This document shows, one piece after another, positions 46,487-60,653 of a DNA stretch of 64,000 nt. Every line of letters starts with the position of its first letter. The first letter of the stretch is position 1. This DNA is from Apus apus (lineage: Eukaryota; Chordata; Aves; Apodiformes; Apodidae): assembly GCF_020740795.1 (NCBI RefSeq), contig NC_067285.1, positions 17,352,001-17,416,000 on the forward strand. Reading direction: 5' to 3'. Position numbers and translations under genes: made by a program. A model generated the notes under the pieces. That model was not told the DNA's origin, made no database searches, and worked only from the letters and a program-made list of their open reading frames with translations.

Positions 46487-49400
46487 TTTGCAAAATTTAA
46501 CAGAAGTTTGCAACTGCCATTTTATAAGCCTTCATGAATTTGTTGGTCAGATGACCTTGGAACCTTGACAAAGGGCTATGCACACTCAATACCTTTATAT
46601 TGAAAGTGTTTGCAGTTTTTTTTTTTGTTAAATCACCTTTCATAATATTTCCAGTTCTTTCTTTGAAGGTGAGAATGCTTTTGCTTACCCCAGTGGATGT
46701 TTTCCATCCTCAACTGTTATTATGTTCCCTCTTTTATCATTCAAAGCCCTTTTTCTTGGTTTTTAAACTCTTCTGAGCTTCTTAAAAACCTTAAATCCCA
46801 TGGTGCCACCAGCTACTTCACAGTATTTTTTGGCAAGTGGAGGAAAGGTAAAGTTCAATCAAAAGCCATGGTCTGTGCCAAGTACATGCTGCCTGGGCCT
46901 ACACATCCACCCTGGTTCCTGGATGAGTTTGCAGCCTGTGCTGGACCCCATGCTGGCCTGGCATGCTGCTGGCTCAGATGAGCATACGTGCACCTCAGTA
47001 ACTCCCCTGAGTGATGATGGGGGGGACACAGGCAGTATGTGACTCAGAACATATTTTCTTGTACCTCTAGGAGAACAGTCCTGCCTGTGCAGAGTGCTGA
47101 TCCTTTAAACCAGAAGACGACTTTCTTGAAAAGTTATTTTAAAATTGTTTACCAAGATATTTCTTCTAACCAATGAGTTTGAGTTGTCAGGAAGGGGAAA
47201 AAGTCAATGGTACATCTCTATGCAATGACGTGGCCAGGCACAGACCGCCACTAGGAATGACAGATGGAAACAAACCAAATGCTAACATTTGCTCACAAAG
47301 GATTAGTAAGCGCTTAAAAGTAATAAATGCACTCACAGAGACTGGCATTTGGAAGTGAGACACAAATTAAAAAAAAAAAAAACAACAAACAGAAAAGGAC
47401 TAAATTCCCTGGTTGGTATTTTCATGACAAATAATCAAGTGTACCTCTCATGCTCCTCTACAGTCCGAAGTCAAAATGCAGCTGTAGCCAAGATCAGCCC
47501 TGGTTTAATTCAGTAACATTATGGATGGTTTTGGCCCATTATATATTTTCCCTGGCCCTCCAGTGCTTTACTAGTGTTTGCAATCAAAGAGTACCAAAGA
47601 TCCCGGGTGCAAATTAGCACTTAAGGAGTTGAAGTGACCTGTGTCCTTTAGAAAATGTAGGCTGAATTTCCTGTTCAGTTGGTGATAAACTCTCATCACA
47701 CAACTAAGTGGTGTCTCTGTCTTTTATTGAGTAGTAATGTTTCTTTCTCCTCATACTGTTTGAAGATCTTGTACACTTCCCAGTACAAAATATTTGGACC
47801 ACTTAACAAATGTGTGTGCTGTGAGACAGACCCTGAGTGGGCACAAGGTGAAGTACAGGATGGTTGAAACATTGGAAGAGGAAGTAAAGGCTGAGACAAC
47901 CCATTTCCTCTCTATGGGAGTAGGAGAGAAATAAAAGGTTGGGAGTTTTCCAAGACAGCAGGTTTTCAGCAAAACATTTCTGTTTCAACAGAAAGACCTG
48001 ATTCATTGAAATGGAAATGTTTTACAAAGAAGCATCTTTTTATCAGTGACCTTTTAGTAGAACTCAGGCAAAATGCCATCAAAATCCACCAGTTACTCTG
48101 CTGATTCAGTTGGAGAGCCTGCCACACTTGCCATGTGAATCATCAAAATCAGTGACTGACTGACTTCTGTACTCCCCAGCCAGCTAACTCCTGAGCTGCT
48201 TTACTTTCCTGTGCTGCCTGCCCACACATCCCATTAGGGAAGATGGAAGTTCATATCTGCCCACAAGTCATGACTGTTCTGAGACTGAGCAGCCTCAGAG
48301 CTTGTAAGGGTTGACCCCAGTGTCCACTGACCTCCCCTACTAGCAGCTGTCTCTTTCCTTTGTAATTGAACTAAGGTATTAATTTGGGAAATTTTGTCTT
48401 AAAGGATCCAAATTATTGTGAAACCATCTGCCGTCACTGACAAGCTAGTCCAATTATGCTTGTTATTCCTACTGAGAATAGGAAATTATTTCAAACTTAC
48501 TTGTCTTTCAGTCCCTGGATCATATGACTTGATCAATGAGAGAGAAAAGCTCCCTCTTTTCCTGAAGCACATGTGTAAGGTCCACACAAACTCACCTGAG
48601 CTAAGTCTACAATATTTACCCAATGACTAAGATTAGATGAAGTAATCTATAGCTCTCACATACTCTTTGAATCTCTTTCAGTACTTGGAAAGCCCCATTT
48701 TTTAAAGAGTTTATAAACATTTAGAAAGGTGGTGCAAAAAACTCCCCAGCTAATTCATCTGAGGCACTTACATGCAAGTTTCCCAGTTGTTGTTTTGTCT
48801 TGGCAGGTACTCAGTTGTATCTTTTGCTTTGGCAAATGGTAAACTTTTGATTGAAGATAGATCATCACATGGAATGCAACTTGCTTGGGTATTCCAAGTA
48901 CAGAGAAGGAAGAGGTAACCAGCAGTTCAGTCTTACTTGCATCATTATATTTCCATTTTGGGTTCCTTGTCATCATTAAACATCTGTACCAGCTAACTGT
49001 AAAAGGCTCATGGACACTGGTGCCTAGGCCACAGCTGATTTTTCAGGTTAGCAATTAACTCTTTTTTTGTTTGCCTGAAAAAGCTGAGTATTATTTTACC
49101 CCTTGCCATGGAACAGGACCTTTGTATTGAAAGAAATTAGTAGCCTCTATTTTAGAAACTCCATGTCTATTTCAGGGATATCCTGAGTGAGGTTATCTGT
49201 GATAAATCAATGCAAACGCTAGAATCACAGGGAGACATGGCAAGAGAAAAAGTCACCAGGTGAAGAGAATGAACTTAGTGATCACGGAACTTCAACTCAG
49301 GCTTCTGTTTCTTGTCTCCAGAAAGTTGGTGTTGGTGATTCAGTCTTTAAGCTTCAGTTTACCTCACTTAAACTCTTACAAGATATGACAGTAGCATGAT

Positions 49401-49797
49401 CTTCCCAAAGGTATAGCAAGGGACAGAAGTTAAGGCTAGGAGATAACCCTCTTTTTTTGGTCATGTCTGATGTAGAAATTATTTTAAAATGAGATAGAGG
49501 CAGATATTAGACACAGAATTTTACCCGATTTCTATTCAAACTGGAAATAAGAAACAAGTACGCCATGCTAAAGAAGGTTCAAAAGAGGCACCAGTATATA
49601 ATGTTGAATTCTGAAAGTTGATTCTGTACCTTGTCATCATATGACCTATAAAATCGTAAAAGACTAAGATTTCTGTTTAGCATGGCTTTGCAAACCTTTG
49701 CTTAATTATGGATTAAGGAAATTGCCTGATTTCTTTCAAAAGAGACCATTCTTGAGATGCAATGACAGCGACAGAGAAAATGTCAATAATTTCGGTA

Positions 49798-49935
49798 AGA
49801 AGCGCATCCTCCGGAGGGCTGAGCCGCAAGGCGCGGTGCCGGTGAGGGCGGCGGTACCCGGGGCTGCAGCTCCCTCCAGCGCCGGCCCGGCGGCGGTTCC
49901 AGCCGGGAACGGAGGCGAGGAGCCGGGCTCGGCTG
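49798..49935. promoter_or_regulatory. Isolated GC/CpG-rich island upstream of HECTD2
   Basis: About 140 bp packed with CpG (CCGGCCCGGCGGCGG-type sequence) in AT-rich surroundings, 5.7 kb from the HECTD2 island. A consensus plus-strand splice donor, CCG|GTGAGG, lies at 49841/49842. It might be a small promoter or first exon of a divergent non-coding RNA, or a GC-rich insertion. The ORF through it (49698-50066, plus) has no family resemblance. Confidence 0.35.
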
Positions 49936-52900
49936 AAACAGCATCTCTCACGGCTGTGCTCTCGGTTCCTAGCATTTGGGAATTACTTATTAGCTCACAG
50001 ACATGTTTCACGTATTTCACATGTTTCCTAGATAATAAGCGTGGGATCAGATCACGTGTACAATGACTTGCATAAGTATCTTGGAAAATGACTGGGCAAA
50101 TGGCATAGGCAAAATTAATCTCTCATGTTAGTTTGGGCCACATTAAGCTGAGTGCTTGAACATTGTTCAGAATTTCACATCTTTAATGCAATATGTGATA
50201 TTCCTTTTTTAATGTCCAAATGGGATGGGTACAATGCCTGCTCCTTCCAATATCTTGGTTAGCTAACTCTCATCATGTTTCCTACTTATGGCTAAATTTT
50301 ATAAATAGGAGAGATGTCTGAACAATTTACAGAGGTCTTGAATCTCCCAAGGAGGGAGATTTATGATAGCAGATTTATGATGGTAATTAAAATCAGAGGG
50401 TTGGGGCAGTTGCTGTTTCTACTCATGCTGATGAATCTGCTCCTTTCCTGCCACACTTTTCAGGCTGATCTCTAAGGTATGCCAGCTCTCCCTTTTATCT
50501 GTTGCTACAAGACTATGGGAACCCAAAGTGGAGGGGGGGGGGGGCCCTCCCACAGTGCTAGTGGGCCTTTTCCTGCAGAAGAATAAGCCTTGAGGGCAAT
50601 TTTCCCCAAGTCCTGTTTCTCGTGTGCAGCTGCAGCCAGGTGTGGATCTACCTGCAGATCTGTAGCATGGGCACTGATGTGCCCCAGCCAAGCACCTGGC
50701 TGAGCAGTAGCTGGTGGGTTCTGTGTCAAAAAAGCAGGTACCTGACTTTCCTAGGCTCAGCTTTCCCTCTTCCAGGGCTGCTTTACTTTTCCTTTTTCCC
50801 CTACTCAAGGTAAGTTGTTTGAGAAAGTCAGCTCTTTCAAATCATGTCCCAGGGCTTTCTCCCCTGCCTCCTATAAGCATCATCAGTTCCAAACCCAACT
50901 CTTCCCAACACTTTCAGAAGATTTTCTTACCTTTCCCACACTGCTATTGGTTGCAGTCTTCCCCTTGAACACGGCTCTAAACCCATTAGTTGTCTTTCAA
51001 CATCTTGCCTAGAGTAGCTGTGAGAGAGTGCAGTGATAGGACCACCTTGCTGTGCTGTGGCAGCCACAGACCAAAACCACAGAAAGGAGAGAAAAACTCC
51101 TGACAAGACCCCAAACTGTGCTGTGGTGTCAGCATAGGCCCATTACGCATACATACTTAGATGTTCACCATACCTCTGAGGTGCACTGCTGAGGTTTCAT
51201 AGCAGCTTCGGGGGAAGACAGCAGTTTCAGGACATAATCTTCAGTCAGCATGGACTCTGACACCAGAAACTCCCTGTGTGCCACCAACAGGCAGCGAGGG
51301 ACATGAGCCATAATTATCTAGGAGCTCCAGAGGCACTCGTGGGGTGGGAGGGATGTGTGGTGTGCTGTGAGGCATGGATGCCATTCAAACACCCTGAACG
51401 ACTGGCACATGGCTGCAGGCAGGGCACTCCAGTGCAGGTTGTGCTAGCATATTCCCCAAAGGCCTTTAAAAGAAATGCAAAAATGTAAGTAAATAAGATC
51501 TATATGTGTTTTATGAATACCAACTAGCTTCTTTTACATAAATAATCATACTCACTTAAAAATTGCTCCTTCCTAAGCAGTGTCTGCTCTAATAAAACCT
51601 CCTTGTCCAACATAAAGCACAAAACCCTCCTCTAGGTGTGTGTGAGACAAAAGGAGTGATGCAAATACAACTAATGTAGTGGCAACTGAATTTACTTAAT
51701 AAATGAAAAAACAATGTTGTTTGATTCTGCTGTCTTCAGAGGCAAGGCTTGGTTTAAGTAATAGGATTGATATATCTGACTTCTTCCTTAAGAATTATTT
51801 TTTAAGAAAAGTTTTCCCCTTGTACTTTTCCCATGTGTTATAAAAAATGAATGTTCCACCATTGTTCATAAAGATCATCACCTCTATGTAACGTCTAATG
51901 AGCCACACTCACTAGAGCCCCCAAGACTTATTAAGGCACTAGAGAACACTGGAAAAAAAAAAAAAAAAGGGCAGGGGAAAAGTCTTGCAGAGTTTCCTGT
52001 GCACCCTCTGTCAAGCAGAAGAGGCAATAAGGAGACGTGTGAATCCTCCCCCATACCACAAAGCCTGGGCAGAGGCAAACAGAGGTGCCCACTCCTGCAG
52101 GATGTGGAGGGGAAGCCAGGTGAGGAGGGCCCTGCTCACTCCAAGAGGCTGAGCTCGCAGGAGGAACCAGCTGTGCTTATTGCACAGTCTCTGACATTTT
52201 CAGCTGATATTGCAGAATTTACTGTTATTGAATATAGAGGTGCCTGATTTGCTGGAGAGCACTGCAGGAGTACAGGCTCCTTCCCAAGACAGTGGTGCCA
52301 AGTTATAATGTCATTTGTATTCAGCCAAGTAGTTCTATTTATAATCTTTCAGGTGACCCAATCGCATACTTGGTAAAACATTTCTAAAGAAGGAGATTAC
52401 TTTCTATATTTCCAGGGTATGAAGTCGTGTACTATATAAATATCTCAGCTTAACTACCCTCTACTTTGAATGTCAGTTAGGATCAGGTTAGTGTTTATAC
52501 ACTCCTGATTTTTAACAGTTTTATTCAGGATTTTTCAAATTTGCATCAAGCTGAAACTTGGAAAGTAATCTGTCAGCACAGATGCTAGTTTTATTCAAAA
52601 AATGGAGTATGTTCAAGCTTTTAAAGATGTCAAATGGTTTATTTATGCAGTGGCTGTGGATGCTGTAGTTTTCTGGCTCTTTTAACTATATCAAAGCTTA
52701 CTGTACTGCCTCTCTCCCTCCTCCATTCTCCAGTACTACGGTCCTGAACAGTGAGGAATAAGAAGCGAAGTAATTGCAATGGAGTAATAATCCAAAGACA
52801 GTGTGCCCTGGAACCAGACATAAGCAACAGTAATTTTTGGCGGAAGAGAACTATCCTTACCAAGTCACCATAAAGAAAAAATGTTGAGACAACACTTGAA

Positions 52901-54690
52901 GTGAACATGTTACCCAATATAATGGTAATGAAAGAGAAGATGAAATCCTCAGCACTGTGGAGGGTCCCTAACACTCCCATTTAGTCAAGGAAGAAACTCC
53001 TCTCTGTGATTACAGTGACCTCCTCCTTTGCAGTAATCACCACAGAGGTTAGCTCTTCATCCACTGTAACATTTATTAAATATGTGTATCAAAGTCTAAA
53101 GCATTGCAATTCAGAAGACCTGCCATAGTATAGATCACTTATGTTCAATGATCTACAACACTCTGAATAATAAAAACCTGCCCCTTATAGACTAAGCCAA
53201 ACCAAACATATATCCAAAGATGAACCCATTTGCTCCATTTCGCACAGGCAAGAAATGCCCTCTTCCATATCCTGAAGTGTATAAACCTGAGTTCTGGCAG
53301 AACACAAAATAAAACCAGATTATAAAACGTGGGACATTTCATGTTGAACATCCTGCCAGCAGCTGCAGGACAAAGCAGATCAATGTAAACATAACATACA
53401 CTCTGTTGTGTTTCTTTTGTAAGTACCCTGAGACATAGGATGGGAGAGAGAACAAAGCTAGGGAGGTCCTGCCTATCAGAGATCTGTCTCCAGCACAAGT
53501 TTCCATTTGTAACAAATGGAGGCAAAATAAACATGCAAGCATGTTTAAATGTAAATAGTGTCTCATTATATAAAGTGTTTTTGCTTATTTTCTATGTTTT
53601 AAGAATACTTAGAGGATGCAAAGGTTCTGATCAGGTTTCTACTGCCCTTCCTCGTTTAACATGGTTGTCAGACTCATAGCAATATTTTTTTTTTTTTTCC
53701 CAGTGAGCAATTTACTCTTGGTAGAAGCACTTGTGCCAATACAAGTTAATGTGCATGACTGCTTCTTTATTTTGCCTCTTTTGAGGAGACATCTTCCATC
53801 TGTTTATAAAACAAAGAGAATTTGCCACAATGCCACAATAGTTACAGACAAATATTGCTAAGTTTAGATCCCTGTATTCCATTGAATCCAACTAGACCCA
53901 AATATGAATAAAGAACTGGCACAAGATTAAAAGCTTGAAGCATTTGCTCATACATAATACAATATGTCCACTACTCAATCATATTTTTTCCCCTGAAGAG
54001 TGGTAGAATTTCAACATTCATTTGCTCTAACTCTTTTAAAATGTTTTAAATCTGTAAATTCTCCTTGAATATTTAATCCATATAATGTTCAGCTGCATCA
54101 AAATAGCCAAGAGTTAACAACACACACCTACAGCACTCACGACATTTTAGTCCTTCCTGTCAGAATGAAGCAAAGTAAAGAACCTGAGGTAATTTCTTTG
54201 AGTTTCAAACAGCTGTGGATAAGAACTAATTTATGGTCAGGTTTTGAAATCATGCCAGCAGGAGGTTGCTCTTCAAACAAATGCTCCAGTATACTATTAG
54301 GAAGGTCACATATCTCATATCATCATTTGATGGGAACTTGTCAGAAAATCTCCTCCTCTCCTGCTACAGCTGTCCTTGTGAAATAGCAAACATGTTTTCT
54401 GGTTGTTATATGTACTGTGAATTATTTCTCTAAAAGCTTGTTTACAGGAAACTCAGGGATCTATTTTTTTAACTCTGCAGACCTGGAGGTTGAACAAAAA
54501 AATGTTTGTTAAAAAAAAACACAACAGCCCTCAGTGTGATACAAATCTGGATTTTTTTAATAATTTAAAAATGTTAAATTTATTTTACAAATAAAACCCC
54601 CCAACAAGCCTAAGCCCACAGTGGATTCTTCTTTATCGATCCTCTGTTATTGAAATATAGAGATTTAATTATTTCTTAATGTGCATAAAA
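49936..54690. other. Intergenic sequence, no gene seen
   Basis: Mixed-composition non-coding sequence, somewhat richer in G+C at about 50500-52200, with a G run near 50534-50543 and an A run near 51953-51968. No gene, RNA or classified repeat was recognised. Confidence 0.65.
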
Positions 54691-55245
54691 ATCACAGAAT
54701 CACCAAGGCTGGAAAAGACCTTTAAGATCATCAAGTCCAGCCTATGACCTAACACCACCACACTGGCTAGACCATGGCACTAAGTGCCACATCCAGCATT
54801 TCCTGAAACACATCCAGGGATGGTGCCTCCACCACTTCCCTAGGTAGTTCATTGCAATGTCTAATAACCCTCTCTGTGAGGAAGTACTTCCTAATATCCA
54901 ACCTAAACCTCCCCTGGAGCAGCTTGAGGCCGTGCCCTCTTGTCTTGTTGCTAGTTGCCTGGAAAGAGAGTCCAGCCCCCACCTGACTACAACCTCCTTT
55001 CAGGTAGTTGAAGAGAGTGATAAGGTCCCCCCCGAGTCTCCTTTTCTCCAGGCTAAACAACCCCAGCTCCCTCAGCCTATCCGTATAAGACTTTCCCTGT
55101 AGTCCCTTCACCAGCCTCGTTGCTCTCCTCTGGACCTGTTCCAGCACCTCAATATCCCTCTTGAAGTGAGGGGCCCAGAAGTGTACACAGTACTTGAGGT
55201 GAGGCCTCATCAGTGTTGTGTAGAGGGGGATTTTTATGGTCAAGT
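54691..55245 (-). mobile_element. CR1 LINE, 5'-truncated, with open C-terminal part of the ORF2 reverse transcriptase
   Basis: About 555 bp on the minus strand. One frame stays open for 158 codons (55243-54767). It encodes the thumb and C-terminal part of CR1 ORF2: [49 protein letters not shown], and [20 protein letters not shown]. The 3' UTR then reads, on the plus strand, ATCACAGAATCACCAAGGCT. The uninterrupted frame suggests a comparatively young copy. The catalytic core of the reverse transcriptase and the endonuclease are absent, so it cannot move by itself. Confidence 0.93.
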
Positions 55246-58200
55246 GGAGAGCTGGTTGTGCTTAAGCCAGGAAAAAAAAAAAGAAAGGTTGGTAAATCAT
55301 TCATGAAAAGATGAAAAGGGCCAGCAGGAGGGTGTGGGCTCAGCAGTTGCTTGGTGCAGTGCCTGAAGGTCAGGCACCAGCTCCAAGGCTCGAACTCACC
55401 ACACTGATGAAGGTACTGTACAGGAAAGTGTGAGTGAATCAACTCCTGGGGAGGCTCAAACAGGGCACCCCTGGGATTCTCAGCCCAAATTCATTTCTGG
55501 TGCCTGGCTGCCTACAGCACAGAAGGGGAATGTGCATGTAGATTATATTTTGCAAGAACTGCCCAAAAGAGGTACAGTGAATATTTTTTGCTTGTGGTGT
55601 GATTTGACACATGACATACCACAGCAACCTTCCAGGGAAAAGAATGTGATCTTAGAATGTATCTGATATAATTAAGGATGTATGACTTAAGTACCAGCTC
55701 ATGGCAGCAGTCTGAAGTGATACCATTGGACTGAGATACAACATTGTGGTTCTGCTTCCCATTTAGGGAATTGAAATATGTGCTAAAAATACTGGTGGGC
55801 ACACAGAAATGTAGAGTGTTATCACATGCAGAGGGAGAGATGGAATGTCAGTCCCAGTAGAAGTCACCACAGAAGAGGGAAAATGTAGCACTGAGTGCTT
55901 TAAGGTAACCCTTTTTGTGTTGCCAGTAGGATATGCTAGGTCTGGGTTGCCATTCTTTACCCCTCCCTCTTTTCTGTCCCTCACAGGAGGAGAAATTACC
56001 TGTTTAGAAGTGTATACATAAATAAAACATATATAGATAAGCATTTGGACCATATTAAGTGTCAGTTTTCTGCCACTCACCATATCTATATAGCTACTGA
56101 AGATGTTGTTTTCCTCCTTGTGTTTTGTCATGGGAATACACATTTAATGTTTAGCTGTGTTTAAATGTCTCTCATCTCTAGGGAAACATGGGAGGAAATG
56201 CTTGATATGCAAGGACCATGGTGACTCATCCTCCCCCCCCAAACCCACTCTGTGCCCTGTCTCTGCTATCCCAACTCTGGGTGGCACACAATGACTGTGG
56301 TTTAAGAGAGCAGTCAGAAGACAAGAGTTGCTCTGACAACATTTTTAGAAAAAGCATCCGTGACCCTGTTCAAAATTGTGGTTTCAGACAGCAGCATCTG
56401 CTAAATTACTTAAGTCGATACATGCAGGTTCTACAACGATAAGAGAGGAAGCAGAGAAATTCATGCATTTACTTGTGAAGGAGAATAAGGCAATAAACAA
56501 AATGTTCTGGATAAGCAACAAATTAACCAAAGTGATTAGATTTCAGCGTTAGAGAGCTGTAGAGCCATCTCCTGCCCATTTTACCCTTATGAGCATTTTC
56601 ATTAACAACAATCTGCTTTTTAGTAAATTGCCAGTTATAATAAAATGATTAAACTTTTTCTGTTGCTTCTTTGTTGTTACACATTTTAACAATTCTTCTC
56701 ATAACCATTAAAACTTGGGTTTTTCTACTCTCACTCAGGTTGCAAAATTCTCTTCATATTACTGTTAAACCACTCAATTTCCCTCTTCTGTCTGACTGTG
56801 AATAGAGCATCCATAGAAGAGGTAGAGGAAAAGTAAATATGTCCAGAACAGGTGCAGGAGAAGGATGATGCAACCGTCTGTTCATGCTGCCCACAGAAGC
56901 AATGTGGCACCTCAGGGCCATGAGCATGGATCCAGAAAGTAGGACTGAGAGAATTCCATGCCAAAACATTTACAACATCTGATATATGGAAGAGAGATGC
57001 TGAGTGTACGGAACTGTATGTCTTGCTGAACATAATACCATGTAAACACCAGCAGAGTTAGATTTACACATGGCCATAATTTCTTTGCTATAAAATCAGA
57101 TGTGCCTTGTAATTACATCTAAAAGGTGTGCTCCCAAAATTAATCCCAAACCAGTACAAATAATAGGGATTTGTAAGGCTAATAAATAATTTTGAAAAGT
57201 TAGTCACAATTTTCTGATAATGTAAGTACCATTTTTAGTGAAGTACTCAGTGCCATATATGAAGTTTTTTAAAAAATATTTTACATTTTGTCATATTTTT
57301 AGGTTTATCATTACTCTATTCTACATAAATAAAGGGATGGTTATGCATATATTGGCTTAGATCAGTGAGTTTTCTGTAAGAGATATTTTTGTGTATTTTC
57401 TTTTATGCTATTCTTTTATACTATTCATAAGGCTACTCAGGAGAACAGCTAGCTAAAAAATCATCATAATTAATATGCACATGTACAATGCTCGGTCTGT
57501 GAAACTGAGCTGGCAGAATTTTTTATGAAGTTATGGGTAACATCTCTGTGCTGAACAATACATTTAGGAAGTGGCTGGCAGTTTTTATTCTGCCCATGAG
57601 AAGTGACACTCCAGAAGACTCCCTTTGTGGCCATTCTTCTCAGGAGTTTTACTGAGAGGGCAACTGGCTCAGCAATGCAACAGCTCTGAAGGGAGGGATT
57701 TTCCTCTACTGCCCCTGTGAGAGGGGAAAAGTGAGGTAAAATGATATTAATGTGGATTTTTTTATCCACATTTCCAAAAGTCACACTTGAGAAGCTAGCC
57801 GTGTTGTGTAAAGGCAGTATTCATCCCTGGTTCTGAAGCCCCTAAATCTGTTGTGCTGAATGTTGTACACAACTGGAATGAAAACACAGGCCCAAAGGAA
57901 GCTGGCAATCTATGCATGATACAACAGATGATAAATGAATGCTAACGGATGGAAATAATTGTGCTACAAGCTGCTTAGTGATTTGAAGAATTAGTTTGCA
58001 GGGAAGGTGAGAGGGAGTAAAAACTTACTGTCTTCTAGCAAAAAGATTGTTTCCAAATAGAAAGACTTTGCTCAGCATCTTTTTACAGTCTAGTTGGGGA
58101 TTCCTCTTGACACTGATGGCTATCTCGTGAGTTTGAAGTATTTAATTTTCCATTTTGTATTTGTTTGATGAACTGTCGTGGGACTCTCTTGGATGGCCAC

Positions 58201-60603
58201 AAAGTTGCAATCCCTAGATTATGGAGGGACCCTTAAATCTTAGGAGACTGTCCTAAGATTGAATCTGGTCCCACTAGAGCTCGTTGTACACAGTAGTGGT
58301 GCTGTGCAGGCAAAAATCTGGCACCTCTGGCTCTGGTGTAGATTTCTAAGACAAGAAACCAGGCTGCTGCTAGTATCCATGGGTTGTGGCAAATGCATCC
58401 CAAACAGAAAAATAGTCTCTTGGGTCTTTGCACCAAGGCTAACAGAGTCCCAATTCAAACCAGAGCTCCATAATACAAGTAAGGATTATTAATGGTAACA
58501 GACTGCTGTGCAACTGAAAACAGGTCAAGGACACAAGATGTCCTTGCCTCAGTCTCAGTAGTTTTCCATTTGCTCACGATGTAAATGTCTCCAGTGACTA
58601 TCTGACTGATCTCTTGGCTTGTTCTAGTCTTGTGGGCAAAGCATTAGCAGTGATGGACTCGGGGTTCATGTGAGCTCAGCTCACGTGGTAAGTCAGACTC
58701 CAGACTCCCAGTCTGTGGGAGTAACACCACTGATGGCACTACCTTAAGGACAGTTATAGCACTGTGACCTTTATTCCCTGCTGTATAAACTGAGGTTCAT
58801 TTAATCTAAGCAATTCTGCTTAAACTTTGTTGGCACAGTGACATTTCTGCTGAAAGATGCTTGAAAAAGGAGAGAAAAAGTGAGTAAAGTGAAATGAAAC
58901 CAAACTGTACCTGGTATGAACCTTGTTTTCCTTTTCAAAGTGAAATGAAATGTATGTGATCTAATGAAAAATGATAAGATTCTTTTGAAATATATATAAA
59001 ATGTTTCATTTTAGTAAGAAAAAATGCTGAAATATTTTTTTGCTACCAAGCAGACATGTGGATGACATTGGCTGACAACCTGTTACAACACAGTAGTACA
59101 AAGTGATTATTTTTTCAAACATTGTCACAGTGCATGTTGGGTTCTTCTTTCAGTTGAGATCTTACTATTAAAAAGTCAGTCAACTGAGAAGAATTTCTCA
59201 TGTTTTGAGTGGTGATAAATCCTCCAGAACAGTGTTAACCAACACCTCAGGCAGTTTTTCTTGTTTGTGTTACCCTATATCCCACAATACAAATTGCTGA
59301 ATTGGAAGAAGAGGCTTAGGTACACATTTCAAACATTTCCTTCCTGATTTTGGTTGGTATCATATGAGTACGTGAGAGAAACAACAAGAGATTCATCAAT
59401 AATATAAGCAGTAAGCTACATCTCAGGTTTTAAGTTAAAAAAGAAACAAAAACAAAACAACCCTTCCCCCGGCTTATTCCCATGTAACTTCAACAGATTT
59501 TGTGAGAAGTCTTGGAACAATTTCTCTTTTCAACACTTCTAATTTAAGTTACTTACTAGAAATGAATATTTCATGGCATATCAGGACTCTGTTCTTCAAA
59601 GCTTAATCTCTTCAGTGCTAATTATTTTTAAAAGACCTATACTAAAGGCAAATCCTGTCACTTCTCTATATTGTCTGCATTAACACTACAAAACCAGCTT
59701 CATAAGACAGTTAAAGTTTTCATTTCTAGTATTGCCTCATTTTCACTTTTCAGTGTCTCCCACATAAAGAAGTGACACAGTTTGAAGATGCAGGGTTTGG
59801 AAACCCTGCAGTTAACCAGATACAACCTCATTAATAAAAAAAGCAAGAGTACTAAAATTTAATCCCTTCTTCTCAAGACAAAGACACCTTCCATTCCTGT
59901 ACTGGAAATTCCCATAGTAGTATCCGTACACAAAGTAACATTTCACTCTCCTGGTCAGTTTGAAATAGTATGTATTGCCTGAGCAAAGAAGCAAGGTCTG
60001 CTTAGACACCTTCATGCTTGGAGTTAAGAAACAGAGTTGCCACTAGACCTGTACTTATTTCGCAATCTGATTTGCCCAGAGGTAATAAAATAACCCCTCC
60101 CCAAACCCAACACTTATGTCATATGCTCAAATGGAAAAACATGCCATACAAAGCTGAAATCTTTTCCATGCATCTTGGCCAATGTCAAGGCAATCCTGTG
60201 TACAGCCTGTCACCTGGGGTGTCAGTGTTTCAGACAGACTTTCAGAAGCTCTTGCCATCATCCCTTAATGCATTGTGCACACTGAGGAAAACACAGGTAA
60301 GGCAAAGTCCAAGCTCTTAATCTCACCCTTTGAAGTTCCCTCTTCTGTTTCTCATCCTCAACCTTCAGCAGCCCATCTCTAGTTATCTGCAATTAGGAAG
60401 GAGAGTCTTCCTTTGCCTTGGCTTCTGCCTGACTCTCTAAGTCTAGCCGAGCATTCCAGGTGGGCCCTCAGATTGAGATCTTGAATAACAAAAGCTGGTC
60501 ACTTGCTGGCATAATCCTGCAGGTGAAAGCATTAAGGGCTGGTTGCTGCTCTGTGTTGTCAAAGCAGCATAAAGTAAGACCAGGGCAGCCGAAGAGCAGT
60601 GAA
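55246..60603. other. Intergenic sequence, no gene seen
   Basis: AT-rich non-coding sequence on both strands with only short unrelated ORFs. No RNA gene or classified repeat was recognised. Confidence 0.65.
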
Positions 60604-60653
60604 TCACAGAATCATAGAATGGTTAAGGTTGAAAGGGACCTTAAAGATCTTCA
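60604..60653 (-). mobile_element. CR1 LINE 3'-terminal fragment (short)
   Basis: About 50 bp reading ATCATAGAATGGTTAAGGTT, then AAAGGGACCTTAAAGATC on the plus strand. This is the reverse complement of the CR1 3' terminus and ends abruptly where the rest of the 3' UTR would start. Confidence 0.88.

Larger units (their letters stand above)
44541..49797. other. Upstream flank of HECTD2, no gene seen
   Basis: Non-coding sequence with an (ATT)n microsatellite (46050-46087) and a 16-bp tandem repeat (46447-46486). No exon with splice signals and family similarity was recognised on either strand. Confidence 0.7.

Noticed and set aside
49698..50066. Plus-strand ORF of 122 codons over the GC island at 49.8 kb as a protein gene
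   Set aside because: There is no recognisable domain, and its central part is Ala/Gly/Pro-rich only because of the CpG-rich DNA. The frame on the other strand is equally open.
53145..53534. Minus-strand ORF of 129 codons
   Set aside because: Cys/Leu/Phe-rich random-looking translation with no family match. A second frame across the same stretch is also open, as expected by chance.
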